A stretch of DNA of 40,133 nucleotides from Paracoccaceae bacterium (GTDB lineage Bacteria; Pseudomonadota; Alphaproteobacteria; Rhodobacterales; Rhodobacteraceae): the NCBI GenBank assembly GCA_013373325.1, contig JABXIA010000027.1, forward strand, positions 1 through 40,133, read 5' to 3'. The notes below the pieces were generated by a model. That model searched no databases. It was not told the origin of the DNA and saw only the letters and a list, made by a program, of their open reading frames with translations. Below are positions 16,934 to 27,488 of the stretch, one piece after another (positions within the stretch are counted from its first letter, which is position 1; every line of letters begins with the position of its first letter). Made by a program: the position numbers and the translations under genes.

Positions 16934-19633
16934 TCAGGCCAAGCTGCCGTGGCAATGCTTGAACTTCTTACCGGATCCGCATGGGCACTTGTCGTTGCGC
17001 GAAGGATTGCCCCAAGTTGACGGGTCGTCCTCTACAAAACCAGGCGCAGCTGCATCTGCCGACGCTTCCGCGCCAGAGGCTTGCACATCCATCTGCTGCA
17101 TAGCCGCTTGGCGGGCTGCCATTTCCATCAGCATCTGCTGCTGCTCTTCCTCAGTCATTGGGCGCACCCGGCTGAGCTGCTGAGAGACTTCCTCACGCAG
17201 GCTGTCAAGCATGCTTTCGAACAGCTGGAAGCTCTCGTTTTTATACTCGTTCAGCGGATCACGCTGCGCATAGCCGCGGAGCCCCACCACGGAACGCAGA
17301 TGCTCCAGCGTCAGCAGATGCTCGCGCCATTTCTTGTCGATGGTCTGCAGCAATACCTGCTTTTCGATATTGCGCATGTTTTCCGGGCCGAAGGCTTCAG
17401 CTTTTTCCGCCATCAACTTATCGGACGCATCCACCAGCCGCTCACGGATTTGCTCGTCATCAACACCTTCTTCGGCTGCCCAGTCTGCAACCGGCGCGTC
17501 AATGGACAGCATTTCGCGGACCTGTTCCTGCAAGCCCTCCGTGTCCCACTGGTCAGCGTAGGTTTTGGGCGGCATATGGACGTCGAGCAGGTCGTCGATC
17601 ACTTCATGGCGCATGTCGTTGGTAATCTCCGACAAGTCTTCAGCAGCCATGATTTCGCGGCGCTGCTTGAAAATCACCTTGCGCTGATCATTCATCACGT
17701 CGTCGAACTTCAGCACGTTTTTGCGCATGTCAAAGTTGCGGCCTTCGACTTTTGCCTGGGCCCGTTCCAGCGATTTGTTCACCCAAGGATGGATAATCGC
17801 TTCGCCTTCCTTCATGCCCAAAGACGACAGCAGCTTGTCCAGACGCTCAGAGCCGAAGATCCGCATCAGGTCGTCTTCGAGGCTGAGATAGAAGCGCGTG
17901 CGGCCCGGGTCACCTTGACGGCCGGAGCGGCCGCGCAGCTGGTTGTCGATGCGACGGCTTTCGTGGCGCTCAGACGCCATTACGAACAGGCCGCCAGACT
18001 CCAGCACCTTTTGCTTCTCTTCCGCATGCTTGGCTTCCTCAGCGGCACGCAGTTCTGCTGGATCCGCCTCTGGGTTTGCCGCCAGCGCCTCCAGCACCTT
18101 CATCTCGACATTACCGCCAAGCTGAATATCGGTGCCTCGGCCGGCCATATTGGTAGCAATAGTCACCGCGCCGTACCGGCCGGCATCGGCAACGATCTGC
18201 GCTTCCTGCTCATGGTGTCGGGCGTTCAGTACGTTGTGCGGAATGCCTTCCTGCTGCAGCATCTGGCTCAGGAGTTCGGACTTCTCAATGGAGGTAGTTC
18301 CCAAAAGAACCGGCTGCCCCTTTTCGTGAGCGACCTTGGCTTCCTGGATCATCGCCTCGTATTTCTCACGGGCGGTTCGGTAAACCTGATCGTCCTCGTC
18401 AACCCGGGCAATCGGACGGTTGGTCGGCACCTCAACAACGCCCAGACCATAGATTTCTGCAAATTCCTCGGCTTCAGTCATTGCGGTACCGGTCATACCG
18501 GAAAGCTTGTCATAAAGACGGAAGTAGTTCTGGAAGGTCACGGAGGCCAGAGTGGTGTTCTCCGGCTGGATCTGCACCTCTTCCTTGGCCTCAATGGCCT
18601 GGTGCAGGCCTTCGGAAAGTCGGCGGCCTGGCATCATCCGGCCGGTGAACTCGTCGATCAGCACCACCTGGCCGTCGCGGACGATGTAATCCTTGTCCTT
18701 CTGGAACAGCATATGCGCGCGCAGAGCCTGGTTGACATGGTGAACAACTGTGGTGCTTTCCGGATCATAAAGCGATGCTTCGGCCTCCAAGAGACCGTGT
18801 TCTCGAAGGGTCTGCTCCAGATACTCGTTGCCTTCCTCAGTGAAAGTCACGCCGCGAGTTTTCTCGTCGATCTCGTAATGATCTTCCGCCAGCAGCGGGA
18901 TTACTTTGTCGATGGTGGAATAGAGTTCGGAGCGGTCTTCCGCCGGACCAGAGATGATCAGCGGGGTACGGGCCTCATCGATCAGGATTGAGTCGACTTC
19001 GTCAACGATGGCAAAGTTGTGCTGCTTCTGGAACACCTGATTCAGCGAAGGCTTCATGTTGTCGCGCAGGTAATCAAAGCCCAGTTCGTTGTTCGTGGCA
19101 TAGGTCACGTCGCTTTGGTAGGCAGCCATCTTCTCTGCATCTGGCTGGCCCGACCAGATAACGCCGGTGGTCATGCCGAGCTGCGCAAATACCTTGCCCA
19201 TCCATTCACTGTCGCGCTTGGCCAGGTATTCATTCACCGTGACCACATGCACGCCCTTGCCGGTGAGTGCATTCAGGTAGGCTGGAAAGGTGGCCACCAG
19301 CGTCTTGCCCTCACCGGTCTTCATCTCGGAGATGTTACCCTGGTGCAGGAAAACACCACCCATCAGCTGGGTATCAAATGCACGCAGGCCCAAGGCACGC
19401 TTGGCCGCCTCCCGCACATTGGCAAAGGCTTCGGGCAGCAGCGCATCCAGTTTTTCGCCATCCAGCGCCCGCTTGCGAAGTTCTTCGGTCTTGGCGATCA
19501 GCCCGTCATCGCTGAGCTTTGCGAAGTCATCTTCCAGCCCGTTGATCTGAGCAATCAGCGGCCGTGTCGCCTTGACTTTACGGTCGTTAGGTGTACCGAA
19601 AACCTTTTTGGCGATTGTTCCGAAACCCAGCAT
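16934..19633 (-). CDS. secA: Preprotein translocase ATPase SecA
   Basis: A full-length 899-residue SecA, the motor that drives unfolded preproteins through SecYEG at the inner membrane. It has the Walker A motif GEGKT (107-111), the DEAD-like box [17 protein letters not shown], the helicase motif GTDIQLGGN and the second-domain [11 protein letters not shown], a helical scaffold, and a C-terminal zinc-binding tail ([15 protein letters not shown]) that binds SecB and phospholipids. It is divergent from the parvulin-like foldase gene across 177 bases. The family, full length and all motifs are seen directly. Confidence 0.98.
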   Translation of the reverse strand: MLGFGTIAKKVFGTPNDRKVKATRPLIAQINGLEDDFAKLSDDGLIAKTEELRKRALDGEKLDALLPEAFANVREAAKRALGLRAFDTQLMGGVFLHQGNISEMKTGEGKTLVATFPAYLNALTGKGVHVVTVNEYLAKRDSEWMGKVFAQLGMTTGVIWSGQPDAEKMAAYQSDVTYATNNELGFDYLRDNMKPSLNQVFQKQHNFAIVDEVDSILIDEARTPLIISGPAEDRSELYSTIDKVIPLLAEDHYEIDEKTRGVTFTEEGNEYLEQTLREHGLLEAEASLYDPESTTVVHHVNQALRAHMLFQKDKDYIVRDGQVVLIDEFTGRMMPGRRLSEGLHQAIEAKEEVQIQPENTTLASVTFQNYFRLYDKLSGMTGTAMTEAEEFAEIYGLGVVEVPTNRPIARVDEDDQVYRTAREKYEAMIQEAKVAHEKGQPVLLGTTSIEKSELLSQMLQQEGIPHNVLNARHHEQEAQIVADAGRYGAVTIATNMAGRGTDIQLGGNVEMKVLEALAANPEADPAELRAAEEAKHAEEKQKVLESGGLFVMASERHESRRIDNQLRGRSGRQGDPGRTRFYLSLEDDLMRIFGSERLDKLLSSLGMKEGEAIIHPWVNKSLERAQAKVEGRNFDMRKNVLKFDDVMNDQRKVIFKQRREIMAAEDLSEITNDMRHEVIDDLLDVHMPPKTYADQWDTEGLQEQVREMLSIDAPVADWAAEEGVDDEQIRERLVDASDKLMAEKAEAFGPENMRNIEKQVLLQTIDKKWREHLLTLEHLRSVVGLRGYAQRDPLNEYKNESFQLFESMLDSLREEVSQQLSRVRPMTEEEQQQMLMEMAARQAAMQQMDVQASGAEASADAAAPGFVEDDPSTWGNPSRNDKCPCGSGKKFKHCHGSLA

Positions 19634-19810
19634 ATCTTCTCCAGCGATCCTATATCCGGCCTATGCATCGGGCAGGCTTGCCCGCCGTGACCGCAACCCA
19701 TAAACAATGGTGGAAAGACGGTCCTGCCAATGGCCTCAAGGCGATGTAAGCGGCAGGGTATAGAGTGTCAACGGCACGGCCCTTAACGGCCAAGGAATAG
19801 GAAGGTTTCA

Positions 19811-20662
19811 ATGCGTAAAGGTCTCACATTTCTGCGCGGATTGGCGGTTGCCGCCTGTGCTGCGCTGCCGCTGGCCGCAGCTGCATCTCCGCATGCAAAC
19901 ACGGTGGTTGCCTCGGTCAACGGCGAGGAGATCACCATTGGCCATATGGTCATGGCACGCGAAAACTTGCCGGCGCAGTACAAGCAGCTGCCCGATGACG
20001 TCCTCTACAACGCAATCCTGGATCAGCTGATCCAGCAAACAGCATTGAAACAGCAGCTTCGGGGCCAAGTGCCCCACTACGTCGAGCTTTCGGTCGATAA
20101 CGAAAAACGCGCCTTGCTGGCCGCAGAAGTAATCGAAACGGTCATGGACAAGGCCAGCGGAGAGGAGAAACTGCGCGCGGCATATGATGAGAAGTATTCC
20201 ACCGGTGAAGGCGGTGATGAATTTCACGCAGCTCATATCCTGGTCGAAAGCGAAGAGGACGCGCTGGACGTCAAGGCCGAGCTGGATGCAGGCGCTGACT
20301 TTGCTACGCTGGCAAAAGAACGCTCTACCGGTCCCTCAGGCCCGAACGGCGGCGACCTCGGCTGGTTTACCACAGGCCGCATGGTGCCAGAGTTTGAACA
20401 GGCTGTCCTTAAACTGGGCTCCGGGGAAGTTTCGGGTCCGGTCCAAACGCAGTTTGGCTGGCACATCATCCTCCTGAACGAACGCCGCAAGACAGAAGCG
20501 CCCGAATTCGAGGAAGTCCGCGCCGTGCTGGCTGATGAGCTGCGCCAGAAAGCGGTTGAAGAACGGGTGAACGAGCTAACTGCAGCTGCGGAAATCGAAC
20601 GGCCTGAGATTGAGGACCTTGATCCGGCCATACTCAAAGATCTCAGCCTGGTAAGGAACTGA
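19811..20662 (+). CDS. Parvulin-type peptidylprolyl isomerase, exported
   Basis: A 283-residue protein with a Sec signal peptide (about residues 1-26, ending AAAASPHA), a SurA/PrsA-like N-terminal chaperone region, and a parvulin PPIase domain (about 135-230) with AAHILVESEEDA, KERSTGPSGPNGGDLGWF, MVPEFEQAVLKLGSGEVS and TQFGWHIILL. It would speed proline isomerisation and folding of secreted proteins in the periplasm. The start ATG follows AGGAAGG. It leads a plus-strand unit with argJ two bases after its stop, and sits opposite secA, a fitting neighbour for a secretion foldase. Confidence 0.93.
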   Translation: MRKGLTFLRGLAVAACAALPLAAAASPHANTVVASVNGEEITIGHMVMARENLPAQYKQLPDDVLYNAILDQLIQQTALKQQLRGQVPHYVELSVDNEKRALLAAEVIETVMDKASGEEKLRAAYDEKYSTGEGGDEFHAAHILVESEEDALDVKAELDAGADFATLAKERSTGPSGPNGGDLGWFTTGRMVPEFEQAVLKLGSGEVSGPVQTQFGWHIILLNERRKTEAPEFEEVRAVLADELRQKAVEERVNELTAAAEIERPEIEDLDPAILKDLSLVRN

Positions 20663-20664
20663 TC

Positions 20665-21891
20665 ATGGCCAAATCCATGCCTGTTTCTCCACTGGCGCCT
20701 GCCAGCTTTCCTGATCTCCCAGTAATAAAGGGCGTACGTTTTGCATCCGCCGCCGCTGGGGTCAAATATCAGGGCCGAACTGATGTGATGCTGGCGGTCA
20801 TGGACCCGGGCACAGCGGTAGCCGGCGTCTTCACTCGGTCCAAAACCCGCTCAGCCCCGGTGCTGGACTGCCAGGCCAAACTGGGCGGAGCCGCAGACGC
20901 CGGTGCGGCAATCCTGGTAAACTCGGGCAACTCAAACGCCTTTACCGGCCATTTTGGCCAAAAATCGGTTGCGGAGATCACTACCGCAGTGGCCGACCTG
21001 ACCGGCGTGCCCATTGAACGGGTCTTTACCGCCTCGACCGGCGTAATTGGCGAACCGCTGCCCCATGACAAGATTGTTGCAAAAATCAGCGAGCTGAACG
21101 GCGCACTGGATGACAGTGCTCTGGAAGGAGCTGCCAAGGCCATCATGACCACAGACACCTTTGCCAAAGGGTCCTGCGCCACCGTTGGCATAGATGGTAA
21201 AACGGTCAAGATCGCCGGCATCGCCAAAGGCTCTGGCATGATCGCACCGGATATGGCGACAATGCTGGTCTACATCTTCACCGATGCAAAGGTGGAGCAG
21301 GGCGCACTGCAGGCGCAGCTGGCTGAGATCTGCAACCGAAGCTTCAATTGCATCACCGTAGACAGTGACACCTCCACCTCAGACAGTTTGATGTTGTTTG
21401 CCACGGGCGCCTCTGGAGTGGATGCCACTGGCAACGCAGAGTTTGCTGCGGGACTGGAGCGAGTCATGCTGGACCTGTCGCACCAAGTCGTGCGTGACGG
21501 TGAAGGCGCGACAAAATTTGTTGAAATCCAGGTGACTGGTGCGGCGTCGGACGCAGATGCTAAAACCCATGGTATGGCAGTTGCCAATTCCCCCCTGGTA
21601 AAAACCGCAATTGCAGGCGAGGACCCGAACTGGGGCCGCGTCGTCATGGCAATCGGCAAGTCCGGCGCGGCGGCCGACCGTGATCTTCTGTCGATCTCAT
21701 TTGGCGATGTTCTGGTCGCAGAGAACGGCTGGGTCTCGCCTGACTACAAGGAAGAACTGGGTGCCGCAGTAATGAAGAAACAGGAAATCAGCATCAAGGT
21801 CGATCTGGGCCTTGGCAGTGGATCAGCGACAGTGTGGACTTGCGACCTCACACATCAATACATCTCGATCAACGCGGATTACCGATCATGA
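20665..21891 (+). CDS. argJ: Bifunctional glutamate N-acetyltransferase / N-acetylglutamate synthase ArgJ
   Basis: A 408-residue ArgJ that recycles acetyl between N-acetylornithine and glutamate in arginine synthesis. The autocleavage site is present as DMATML, with cleavage expected between Ala198 and the nucleophile Thr199, giving alpha and beta chains. Other family features are VNSGNSNAFTG, the oxyanion region FTASTGVIGE and the C-terminal active-site segment. It starts two bases after the stop of the foldase gene and its stop overlaps the Nudix start (ATGA), so the three genes form an operon. Confidence 0.97.
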   Translation: MAKSMPVSPLAPASFPDLPVIKGVRFASAAAGVKYQGRTDVMLAVMDPGTAVAGVFTRSKTRSAPVLDCQAKLGGAADAGAAILVNSGNSNAFTGHFGQKSVAEITTAVADLTGVPIERVFTASTGVIGEPLPHDKIVAKISELNGALDDSALEGAAKAIMTTDTFAKGSCATVGIDGKTVKIAGIAKGSGMIAPDMATMLVYIFTDAKVEQGALQAQLAEICNRSFNCITVDSDTSTSDSLMLFATGASGVDATGNAEFAAGLERVMLDLSHQVVRDGEGATKFVEIQVTGAASDADAKTHGMAVANSPLVKTAIAGEDPNWGRVVMAIGKSGAAADRDLLSISFGDVLVAENGWVSPDYKEELGAAVMKKQEISIKVDLGLGSGSATVWTCDLTHQYISINADYRS

Positions 21892-22286
21892 AAACGGTTT
21901 TGGTTTCTGCTGTTGCCCTCATCGATGCCGACGGCAGAGTTTTGCTGGCGCAGCGGCCTGAAGGCAAATCCATGGCAGGCTTATGGGAGTTCCCCGGCGG
22001 CAAGATCGAGCCGGGCGAAACGCCTGAGGCCGCGTTGATCCGGGAATTGAACGAGGAGCTTGGAATTGGCACTTGGGCTTCGTGTCTTGCTCCTTTGACT
22101 TTTGCCAGTCACACCTACGAAGACTTTCATCTTCTGATGCCGCTGTTTGCCTGCCGCAAGTGGGAGGGAATTCCGCAGGCCAAGGAAGGACAAACGCTTA
22201 AATGGGTACGGCCGCAGGATCTGCGCGACTACCCGATGCCGCCGGCAGACATCCCGCTGATCCCCATCCTGCGTGACTGGCTGTAA
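21888..22286 (+). CDS. mutT: Nudix hydrolase, MutT / 8-oxo-dGTP diphosphatase type
   Basis: A 132-residue protein with a complete Nudix box: Gly38, Glu44, Arg52-Glu53, Glu56-Glu57 and Gly59, within the MutT-like LLAQRPEGKSMAGLWEFPGGK context. MutT removes 8-oxo-dGTP from the nucleotide pool to prevent A:T to C:G transversions. The ATG overlaps the argJ stop by four bases (ATGA), indicating translational coupling; an upstream in-frame start lies wholly within argJ and is rejected. The substrate call rests on similarity to MutT. Confidence 0.93.
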   Translation: MKTVLVSAVALIDADGRVLLAQRPEGKSMAGLWEFPGGKIEPGETPEAALIRELNEELGIGTWASCLAPLTFASHTYEDFHLLMPLFACRKWEGIPQAKEGQTLKWVRPQDLRDYPMPPADIPLIPILRDWL

Positions 22287-22460
22287 CACACTTTAGGCGC
22301 GCGCCCTTCCGGGCCGTGCCAAGTTCTTCAGACCAGTTAGGTTTTCCGGGCAATTGCCCGCCCCAAACTGAAGTCGTGAACCTTTTGTTAACCATTATGT
22401 TCAAATCTTAACTCACGATCCAACTCGCTGCACTGCACATCAGCGGTTCAGGAGACGGCC

Positions 22461-22583
22461 ATGATAAAAAAAGACAAAACTGGACGCTTTTGCTAGTTCA
22501 AGGCAGCTTCATACGGGCATTCCAAGACGGGAAAATTACGGTGCGGTTTGGCTGGAAGACACATACTTGCTACCTTCATAAAC
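22461..22583 (+). pseudogene. Candidate small ORF broken or gated by an A7 run
   Basis: ATG at 22461 follows CAGGAG at 7-8 bases. In the annotated frame only 11 codons precede TAG, because of seven A residues at 22466-22472. With one A fewer, a 39-codon frame opens that ends TAA at 22581-22583 and contains text such as LDAFASSRQLHTGIPRRE. With one A more (or a -1 slip), a 44-codon frame ends at a TGA at 22592-22594. It resembles no family that I know. It may be a decayed gene, a homopolymer sequencing error or a slippage-controlled peptide. Confidence 0.35.
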
Positions 22584-22620
22584 TCGCCGCCTGAGCGCCA
22601 CTCACACATGTCAGGCAACT

Positions 22621-22648
22621 AAAGGGCAGCTGCACAGGCTGCCCTTTT
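22621..22648 (+). terminator. Intrinsic terminator
   Basis: A perfect 10-pair stem, AAAGGGCAGC with GCTGCCCTTT, and a 7-base loop, ending in a short T run (CCCTTTT). It lies about 335 bases after mutT, too far to be its obvious terminator, so it more likely ends a transcript that covers the small ORF region upstream. Confidence 0.75.
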
Positions 22649-22684
22649 CCATTCAGTAAAGCGGTAACCATACATTCCAAAATG

Positions 22685-22716
22685 AAGAAGCCCCGGTGTG
22701 TAAACCGGGGCTTCTT
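22685..22716 (-). terminator. Terminator downstream of infB
   Basis: A perfect 13-pair stem: 22685-22697 (AAGAAGCCCCGGT) with 22704-22716 (ACCGGGGCTTCTT), and a six-base loop. It sits 22 bases after the infB stop with a short T-rich tail (CATTTT) on the minus strand. It ends the rimP-nusA-ylxR-infB unit here; no rbfA follows. Confidence 0.88.
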
Positions 22717-22738
22717 ATATCTCAGCTCTAGACGATTA

Positions 22739-25216
22739 TCAGTCGAGCGTGCGTGTAACTTCTTCACGCTCGAAGATCTCGATCACGTCATTCGGGCGGA
22801 TGTCGTCGTAGTTCTCGAACGCCATACCGCATTCCTGACCGGACTGAACCTCGGATACTTCGTCCTTGAAGCGCTTCAGAGTCTTCAGCGTGCCTTCGTG
22901 GATCACCACGTTGTCACGCAGCAGGCGCACGCCGGCCGAGCGGCGGGCAACGCCTTCGGTGACCAGACAGCCGGCAACCTTGCCGACGCCGGTGACCTTG
23001 AAGACTTCCTTGATCTGCGCGTAGCCGATAAAGTTCTCGCGGATTTCTGCCGACAGCAGGCCGGAGGCCGCAGCTTTCACGTCATCCACCAGATCATAGA
23101 TCACCGAGTAATAGCGGATCTCCACACCCTTCTGGTTGGCAGTGTTCCGGGCCGAGGCATTGGCACGGACGTTGAAACCCATGATCGGCGCGCCGGAGGC
23201 TTCCGCCAACCCCACATCGGTTTCGGTGATAGCACCGACGCCCGAATGCAGCACGCGCACGCGTACTTCCTCGTTGCCAATCTTTTCCATCGCCTGAACG
23301 ATGGCTTCAGCGGAACCTTGCACGTCGGCCTTGACCAGGATCGGCAGCTCGGAGACGTTTTCGTCCTCCTTGGCCTTAGCCATCAGCTGTTCCAGCGTGG
23401 TTGCGGCACCGGCTGCAGCACGCTTGTCCTTGGCGGCCTGCTCGCGGTAGGCGGCGATCTCACGCGCTTGCGCTTCGGTCTCCGTCACGTTCAGAACGTC
23501 GCCCGCTTCCGGGGTGCCGTTGAGGCCAAGGACCTCGACCGGGACCGAAGGACCGGCTTCCTGAACGCGCTCTCCCTTGTCGTTGATCAGCGCCCGGACC
23601 TTGCCGTACTGCTCACCCACAACGAAGATGTCGCCCTGGCGCAGGGTGCCGTTCTGAACCAGAACGGTGGCAACCGGGCCGCGGCCTACATCCAGCTGCG
23701 CCTCGATCACAGCGCCTTGGGCAGCGCGGTCGGGGTTGGCCTTCAGTTCCAGGATTTCCGCTTGCAGCGCAATGGCTTCCAGAAGCTCATCCAGACCCTG
23801 ACCAGTGACAGCGGAGACTTCCACATCCTGCACTTCGCCGGACATTTGCTCCACGATAACCTCGTGCTGCAGAAGGTCGGTGCGGACCTTCGTCGGGTCA
23901 GCGGCCGGTTTGTCGATCTTGTTGATCGCCACAATCATCGGTACCTTTGCAGCCTTGGCATGGTTGATGGCTTCGATGGTCTGCGGCATCACCGCGTCAT
24001 CCGCAGCCACAACCAGAACCACGATATCCGTCACCTGCGCACCACGAGAGCGCATCGAGGTGAAAGCCGCGTGGCCCGGAGTGTCCAAGAAGCTGAGCAC
24101 GGTGCCGCTTTCGGTGGTGACCTGATAGGCACCGATGTGCTGGGTAATGCCGCCAGCTTCGCCTGCCACGACACGCGCATCGCGGATGGCGTCCAGCAGC
24201 GAGGTCTTGCCGTGGTCAACGTGGCCCATAATGGTGATGACCGGCGGACGCGGCTTCAGATCCTCGTCCTTGTCCTCGACCTCTTTGATCACATCCTCGA
24301 CGTCGGCATCGGAAACGCGGGTCACTTTGTGGCCGAATTCCTCGATGATCAATTCGGCGGTATCGGCATCGATCGACTGGTTCTGGGTGACCATCATGCC
24401 CATTTGCATGAGCGACTTCACCACATCGGCAACACGTTCAGCCATGCGGTTGGCCAGCTCGGACACCACAATGGTTTCCGGCAGTTGCACGTCGCGCACA
24501 ACCTTTTCGCGCTCAACGGAGCCGCCCATCGCCTTCTGACGCGCACGCTCCTGCTTGCGCTTCATCGCCGCCATAGAGCGCTGGCGGTTGCCTTCACCGC
24601 CGGTTGCCTGGCCAAGCGTCAGCTTGCCGGAACGACGGTTGTCATCACGGCCCTTACCGCGAGACGGGCGCTGTTCACGCTCGCGCTCAGCCTTGCGTGG
24701 TGCAGCAGCAGGGGCAGGCTTGCTGGGCGCAGAACGTTCTGCTTTCGCGGCGTCCGGTGCCGGAGCGGCTGCAGCACGCTTCGCCGCTTCTTCGGCTGCA
24801 ATACGCTGACGCTCTTCTTCTTCAGCTTTCGCACGTGCGCGCTCTTCCGCCTCGCGCTGCTCGCGCTCTTTGGCTTCCTGCTCCGCCCGGCGGCGCTCAC
24901 GCTCTTCGGCGCGAGCCTTTTCCTCAGCTTCACGCTGCGCGGCTTCCTCTGCCTCACGGGCCTTGGCGGCCTGCAGGGCCTTCAGGCGGCGCTCCATTTC
25001 CGCGTCGCTGATGCCGGCAGGCCGGCGCGATCCGGATGTGGAAGGCGCAGCACCGCTGCCCCCCTTGGCCGCACCCGGCTTGGGAACCACAACGCGTTTG
25101 CGCTTGGTTTCCACCACGACATTCTTGGTCCGTCCATGGCTGAAACTCTGTTTCACGTTCCCCGGACGGGAACCCCCACGCAGACCCAGTGTCTTTTTGC
25201 CGTCACTATCGCTCAT
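22739..25216 (-). CDS. infB: Translation initiation factor IF-2
   Basis: An 825-residue IF-2, the GTPase that recruits initiator tRNA to the 30S subunit and joins the 50S. The N-terminal 230 or so residues are a highly charged Ala/Glu/Arg coiled-coil region typical of alphaproteobacterial IF-2. The G domain has G1 [10 protein letters not shown]3 DTPGH and G4 NKID, followed by domains II-IV and an IF-2 C-terminal segment ([18 protein letters not shown]). It is last in the rimP-nusA-ylxR-infB unit, starting 8 bases after the ylxR stop and ending at a strong terminator. Confidence 0.98.
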   Translation of the reverse strand: MSDSDGKKTLGLRGGSRPGNVKQSFSHGRTKNVVVETKRKRVVVPKPGAAKGGSGAAPSTSGSRRPAGISDAEMERRLKALQAAKAREAEEAAQREAEEKARAEERERRRAEQEAKEREQREAEERARAKAEEEERQRIAAEEAAKRAAAAPAPDAAKAERSAPSKPAPAAAPRKAEREREQRPSRGKGRDDNRRSGKLTLGQATGGEGNRQRSMAAMKRKQERARQKAMGGSVEREKVVRDVQLPETIVVSELANRMAERVADVVKSLMQMGMMVTQNQSIDADTAELIIEEFGHKVTRVSDADVEDVIKEVEDKDEDLKPRPPVITIMGHVDHGKTSLLDAIRDARVVAGEAGGITQHIGAYQVTTESGTVLSFLDTPGHAAFTSMRSRGAQVTDIVVLVVAADDAVMPQTIEAINHAKAAKVPMIVAINKIDKPAADPTKVRTDLLQHEVIVEQMSGEVQDVEVSAVTGQGLDELLEAIALQAEILELKANPDRAAQGAVIEAQLDVGRGPVATVLVQNGTLRQGDIFVVGEQYGKVRALINDKGERVQEAGPSVPVEVLGLNGTPEAGDVLNVTETEAQAREIAAYREQAAKDKRAAAGAATTLEQLMAKAKEDENVSELPILVKADVQGSAEAIVQAMEKIGNEEVRVRVLHSGVGAITETDVGLAEASGAPIMGFNVRANASARNTANQKGVEIRYYSVIYDLVDDVKAAASGLLSAEIRENFIGYAQIKEVFKVTGVGKVAGCLVTEGVARRSAGVRLLRDNVVIHEGTLKTLKRFKDEVSEVQSGQECGMAFENYDDIRPNDVIEIFEREEVTRTLD

Positions 25217-25224
25217 AAAGCTAC

Positions 25225-25845
25225 TTATCCTTCCGTGCGGCCGTTGCCGCCCACCATTTCGCGCAAACCTTGCAGTCGTTGCGCCTCATCTACAACACGT
25301 TTGCTGAGTCCGCCAGAGGCGAGGGCGGCATGGATCGCAGTTTGGCGCCCAAATGCCATTCCCAGCTCGTCCGCCGTGAGGCAGCCGATGAATTTGCCCT
25401 TGTAAGGCGTGCTCAGCTTCGACTTCCCGCGTCCCGACCCGTCAGAGGCCTGGATCAGCACCTGCGCCTCTTCCTTAGCAAGCCAATCCTTGACCCGCTC
25501 AAACCCAGACACCGCATCGCCCGACTTGCGCGCCAGACTGATTAGTTCGATCAGGCGGCGGACAACCTGGCGCTCGACTTCCTGCACCAGCTCTTCCGAC
25601 ACCTGGACCTGTGCCTTGAAACCGCGGGCGAACAGCTTCTTCTTGACTGCCGTGGCCAAAGCTTCGCGGCTTGAGGCCACATAAACACCGCGGCCAGGCA
25701 GTTTACCCATCACATCGGGCACAACCTGCCCATCAGGGCCCATCACAAAACGGATGAGGCCCTGTTTGGGCTGGGACTCGCCGGTCGCGAGGCATTTGCG
25801 CTCGCTTTCGCCGGTCCGGTCTTTTGTTGCGCCACCGCGTGTCAT
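25225..25845 (-). CDS. YlxR-family RNA-binding protein fused to an L7Ae/L30e-like domain
   Basis: A 206-residue protein. Its N-terminal YlxR domain (about 10-95) has [20 protein letters not shown] and the signature [13 protein letters not shown]; the C-terminal part (about 98-190) resembles an L7Ae/L30e-like ribosomal fold ([18 protein letters not shown]). YlxR proteins sit between nusA and infB in most bacteria and are thought to bind RNA. It lies 26 bases after the nusA stop and 8 bases before infB, and is clearly in the same operon. The fusion of these two domains is usual in alphaproteobacteria. Confidence 0.92.
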   Translation of the reverse strand: MTRGGATKDRTGESERKCLATGESQPKQGLIRFVMGPDGQVVPDVMGKLPGRGVYVASSREALATAVKKKLFARGFKAQVQVSEELVQEVERQVVRRLIELISLARKSGDAVSGFERVKDWLAKEEAQVLIQASDGSGRGKSKLSTPYKGKFIGCLTADELGMAFGRQTAIHAALASGGLSKRVVDEAQRLQGLREMVGGNGRTEG

Positions 25846-25871
25846 GCAGTTCTCCCGTGCAAAGCCTGAAG

Positions 25872-27488
25872 TCAGGCCTCGCCTTCCTCTTCACCAGCTT
25901 CTTCGCCTTCAGCGGCTTCCGCTTCCAGCTCTTCCGGATCAACCCAGCCCAGCATGATGCGGGCGGTCATCACCAGATCCTGCGCTTCTTCCAGCGACAC
26001 GCCGAAGGGCTCAAGGATACCGTCATCCTTGACCCGCTCGCCGCCATCCGTCGTCCAGCCGCCGGCCAGCTCCCAGTCCGCGCAGGTTGCGAAGTCTTCC
26101 AGCGACTTCACGTCATCCTTCGCCAGTGCTTCGACCATCTGCGGCGTCAGGCCCTCGAATTGGATCAGGCTGTCTTCGGCACCCAGAGCACGGGCTGCGT
26201 CCAGCGCTGCCTTTGCCTGCGCCTCGAGGAAGTCGCGGGCGCGGGCCTGCAGTTCCTCGGCGGTGCCTTCGTCTACACCATCAATTACCAGCAGTTCGTC
26301 AAGTTCAACATAGGCAACTTCTTCGAGGTTAGTGAAGCCTTCGGACACCAGAAGCTGGGCAAAGAACTCGTCCAGGTCCAGGGTTTCCATGAACAGCTTG
26401 GTGCGCGCTTCGAATTCCTTCTGGCGGCGGGCCGATTCCTCTTCCTCGGTCATGATGTCGATGTCGAGGTTGGTCAGTTGAGACGCCAGGCGCACGTTCT
26501 GGCCGCGGCGGCCGATGGCCAGGCTCAGCTGTTCTTCCGGAACCACAACTTCGATCTTGCCAGCTTCTTCATCCAGAACAACCTTGGAAACCTCGGCGGG
26601 CTGCAGCGCGTTTACCAGGAAAGTCGGCTGATCCTCGTTCCACGGAATGATGTCAATCTTCTCACCCTGAAGCTCGTTCACAACGGCCTGCACGCGGGAG
26701 CCGCGCATACCCACACAGGCACCAACCGGGTCAATCGAACCGTCATAGGAGATAACAGCGATTTTAGCGCGAGATCCCGGGTCACGGGCGACAGCCTTGA
26801 TCTCGATGATGCCGTCGTAAATTTCCGGCACTTCCATTTTGAACAGCTCAGCCATGAACTCCGGCGCAGTGCGCGACAGGAAGATCTGCGGCCCGCGCGG
26901 CTCGCGGCGCACGTCCTTGATATAGCAGCGCACGCGGTCGTTCGGGCGGTAGCTTTCGCGGCCGATCTTCTCGTTGCGGCGCAGGATCGCTTCACCGGCA
27001 CCCACATCAACGATGACGTTGCCGTATTCCTCGCGTTTAACCAAGCCGTTGATGATGGTACCGGCACGGTCCTTGAACTCTTCATACTGGCGGTCACGTT
27101 CCGCTTCGCGAACTTTCTGCAGAATCACCTGCTTGGCCGACTGGGCGGCGATCCGGCCCATCTCAACCGGCGGCACTTCCTCAACATAGGTCTGGCCCAC
27201 TTCGGGGTCCGCCATGTACTGGCGCGCCTGCTCGACGGTCATCTCGGCCTGGTAGTTTTCCAGCTCGTCATCGGCGACCACGGTACGTACCCGGGTAAAG
27301 GTGGCGCGGCCGGTCTTGCGGTCGATTGACACGCGGATGTCCATTTCGGCGCCATAGCGGCTCTTGGCAGCGCGTGCGAGGCTCTCTTCCATCGCCTCGA
27401 TCACCAGACCGGGGTCGATCATTTTTTCGCGCGCCACGGCCTCGGCGGTTTGCAACAGCTCCAGCTGGTTTGCAGAGGTGATAGCCAT
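25872..27488 (-). CDS. nusA: Transcription termination/antitermination factor NusA
   Basis: A 538-residue NusA that binds RNA polymerase and nascent RNA and modulates pausing, intrinsic termination and antitermination. It has the N-terminal RNAP-binding domain (about 1-130), an S1 domain around residues 135-200 (VKREEYGNVIVDVGAGEAIL), KH domains with PVGACVGMRGSRVQAVVNEL and LAIGRRGQNVRLASQLT, then C-terminal helix-hairpin-helix-like acidic repeats and a Glu-rich tail. Its ATG overlaps the rimP TAA by one base (TAATG), indicating coupling. The leader upstream of rimP carries a possible NusA-responsive attenuator. Confidence 0.98.
   Translation of the reverse strand: MAITSANQLELLQTAEAVAREKMIDPGLVIEAMEESLARAAKSRYGAEMDIRVSIDRKTGRATFTRVRTVVADDELENYQAEMTVEQARQYMADPEVGQTYVEEVPPVEMGRIAAQSAKQVILQKVREAERDRQYEEFKDRAGTIINGLVKREEYGNVIVDVGAGEAILRRNEKIGRESYRPNDRVRCYIKDVRREPRGPQIFLSRTAPEFMAELFKMEVPEIYDGIIEIKAVARDPGSRAKIAVISYDGSIDPVGACVGMRGSRVQAVVNELQGEKIDIIPWNEDQPTFLVNALQPAEVSKVVLDEEAGKIEVVVPEEQLSLAIGRRGQNVRLASQLTNLDIDIMTEEEESARRQKEFEARTKLFMETLDLDEFFAQLLVSEGFTNLEEVAYVELDELLVIDGVDEGTAEELQARARDFLEAQAKAALDAARALGAEDSLIQFEGLTPQMVEALAKDDVKSLEDFATCADWELAGGWTTDGGERVKDDGILEPFGVSLEEAQDLVMTARIMLGWVDPEELEAEAAEGEEAGEEEGEA

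Larger units (their letters stand above)
22287..22738. other. 452-base intergenic region with possible interrupted small gene
   Basis: Between mutT and infB there is no conventional gene. It holds a promoter-like TTGTTA, 17 bases, TTAACT pair (about 22385-22413), a CAGGAG ribosome site, an ATG at 22461 followed by A7, coding-like text in two frames up to about 22596, and a plus-strand terminator at 22621, followed by the infB terminator. The 5' part, 22287-22380, shows nothing definite beyond a GC-rich imperfect hairpin. Confidence 0.6.

Noticed and set aside
17081-18991. 636-codon plus-strand frame opposite secA
   Set aside because: Complementary-strand shadow; secA is complete and unmistakable here.
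22682-25405. 907-codon plus-strand frame opposite infB
   Set aside because: Striking in length, but it runs through the infB terminator and is explained by the biased codons of IF-2; no family features.
25824-27329. 501-codon plus-strand frame opposite nusA
   Set aside because: Antisense shadow of the complete nusA gene.
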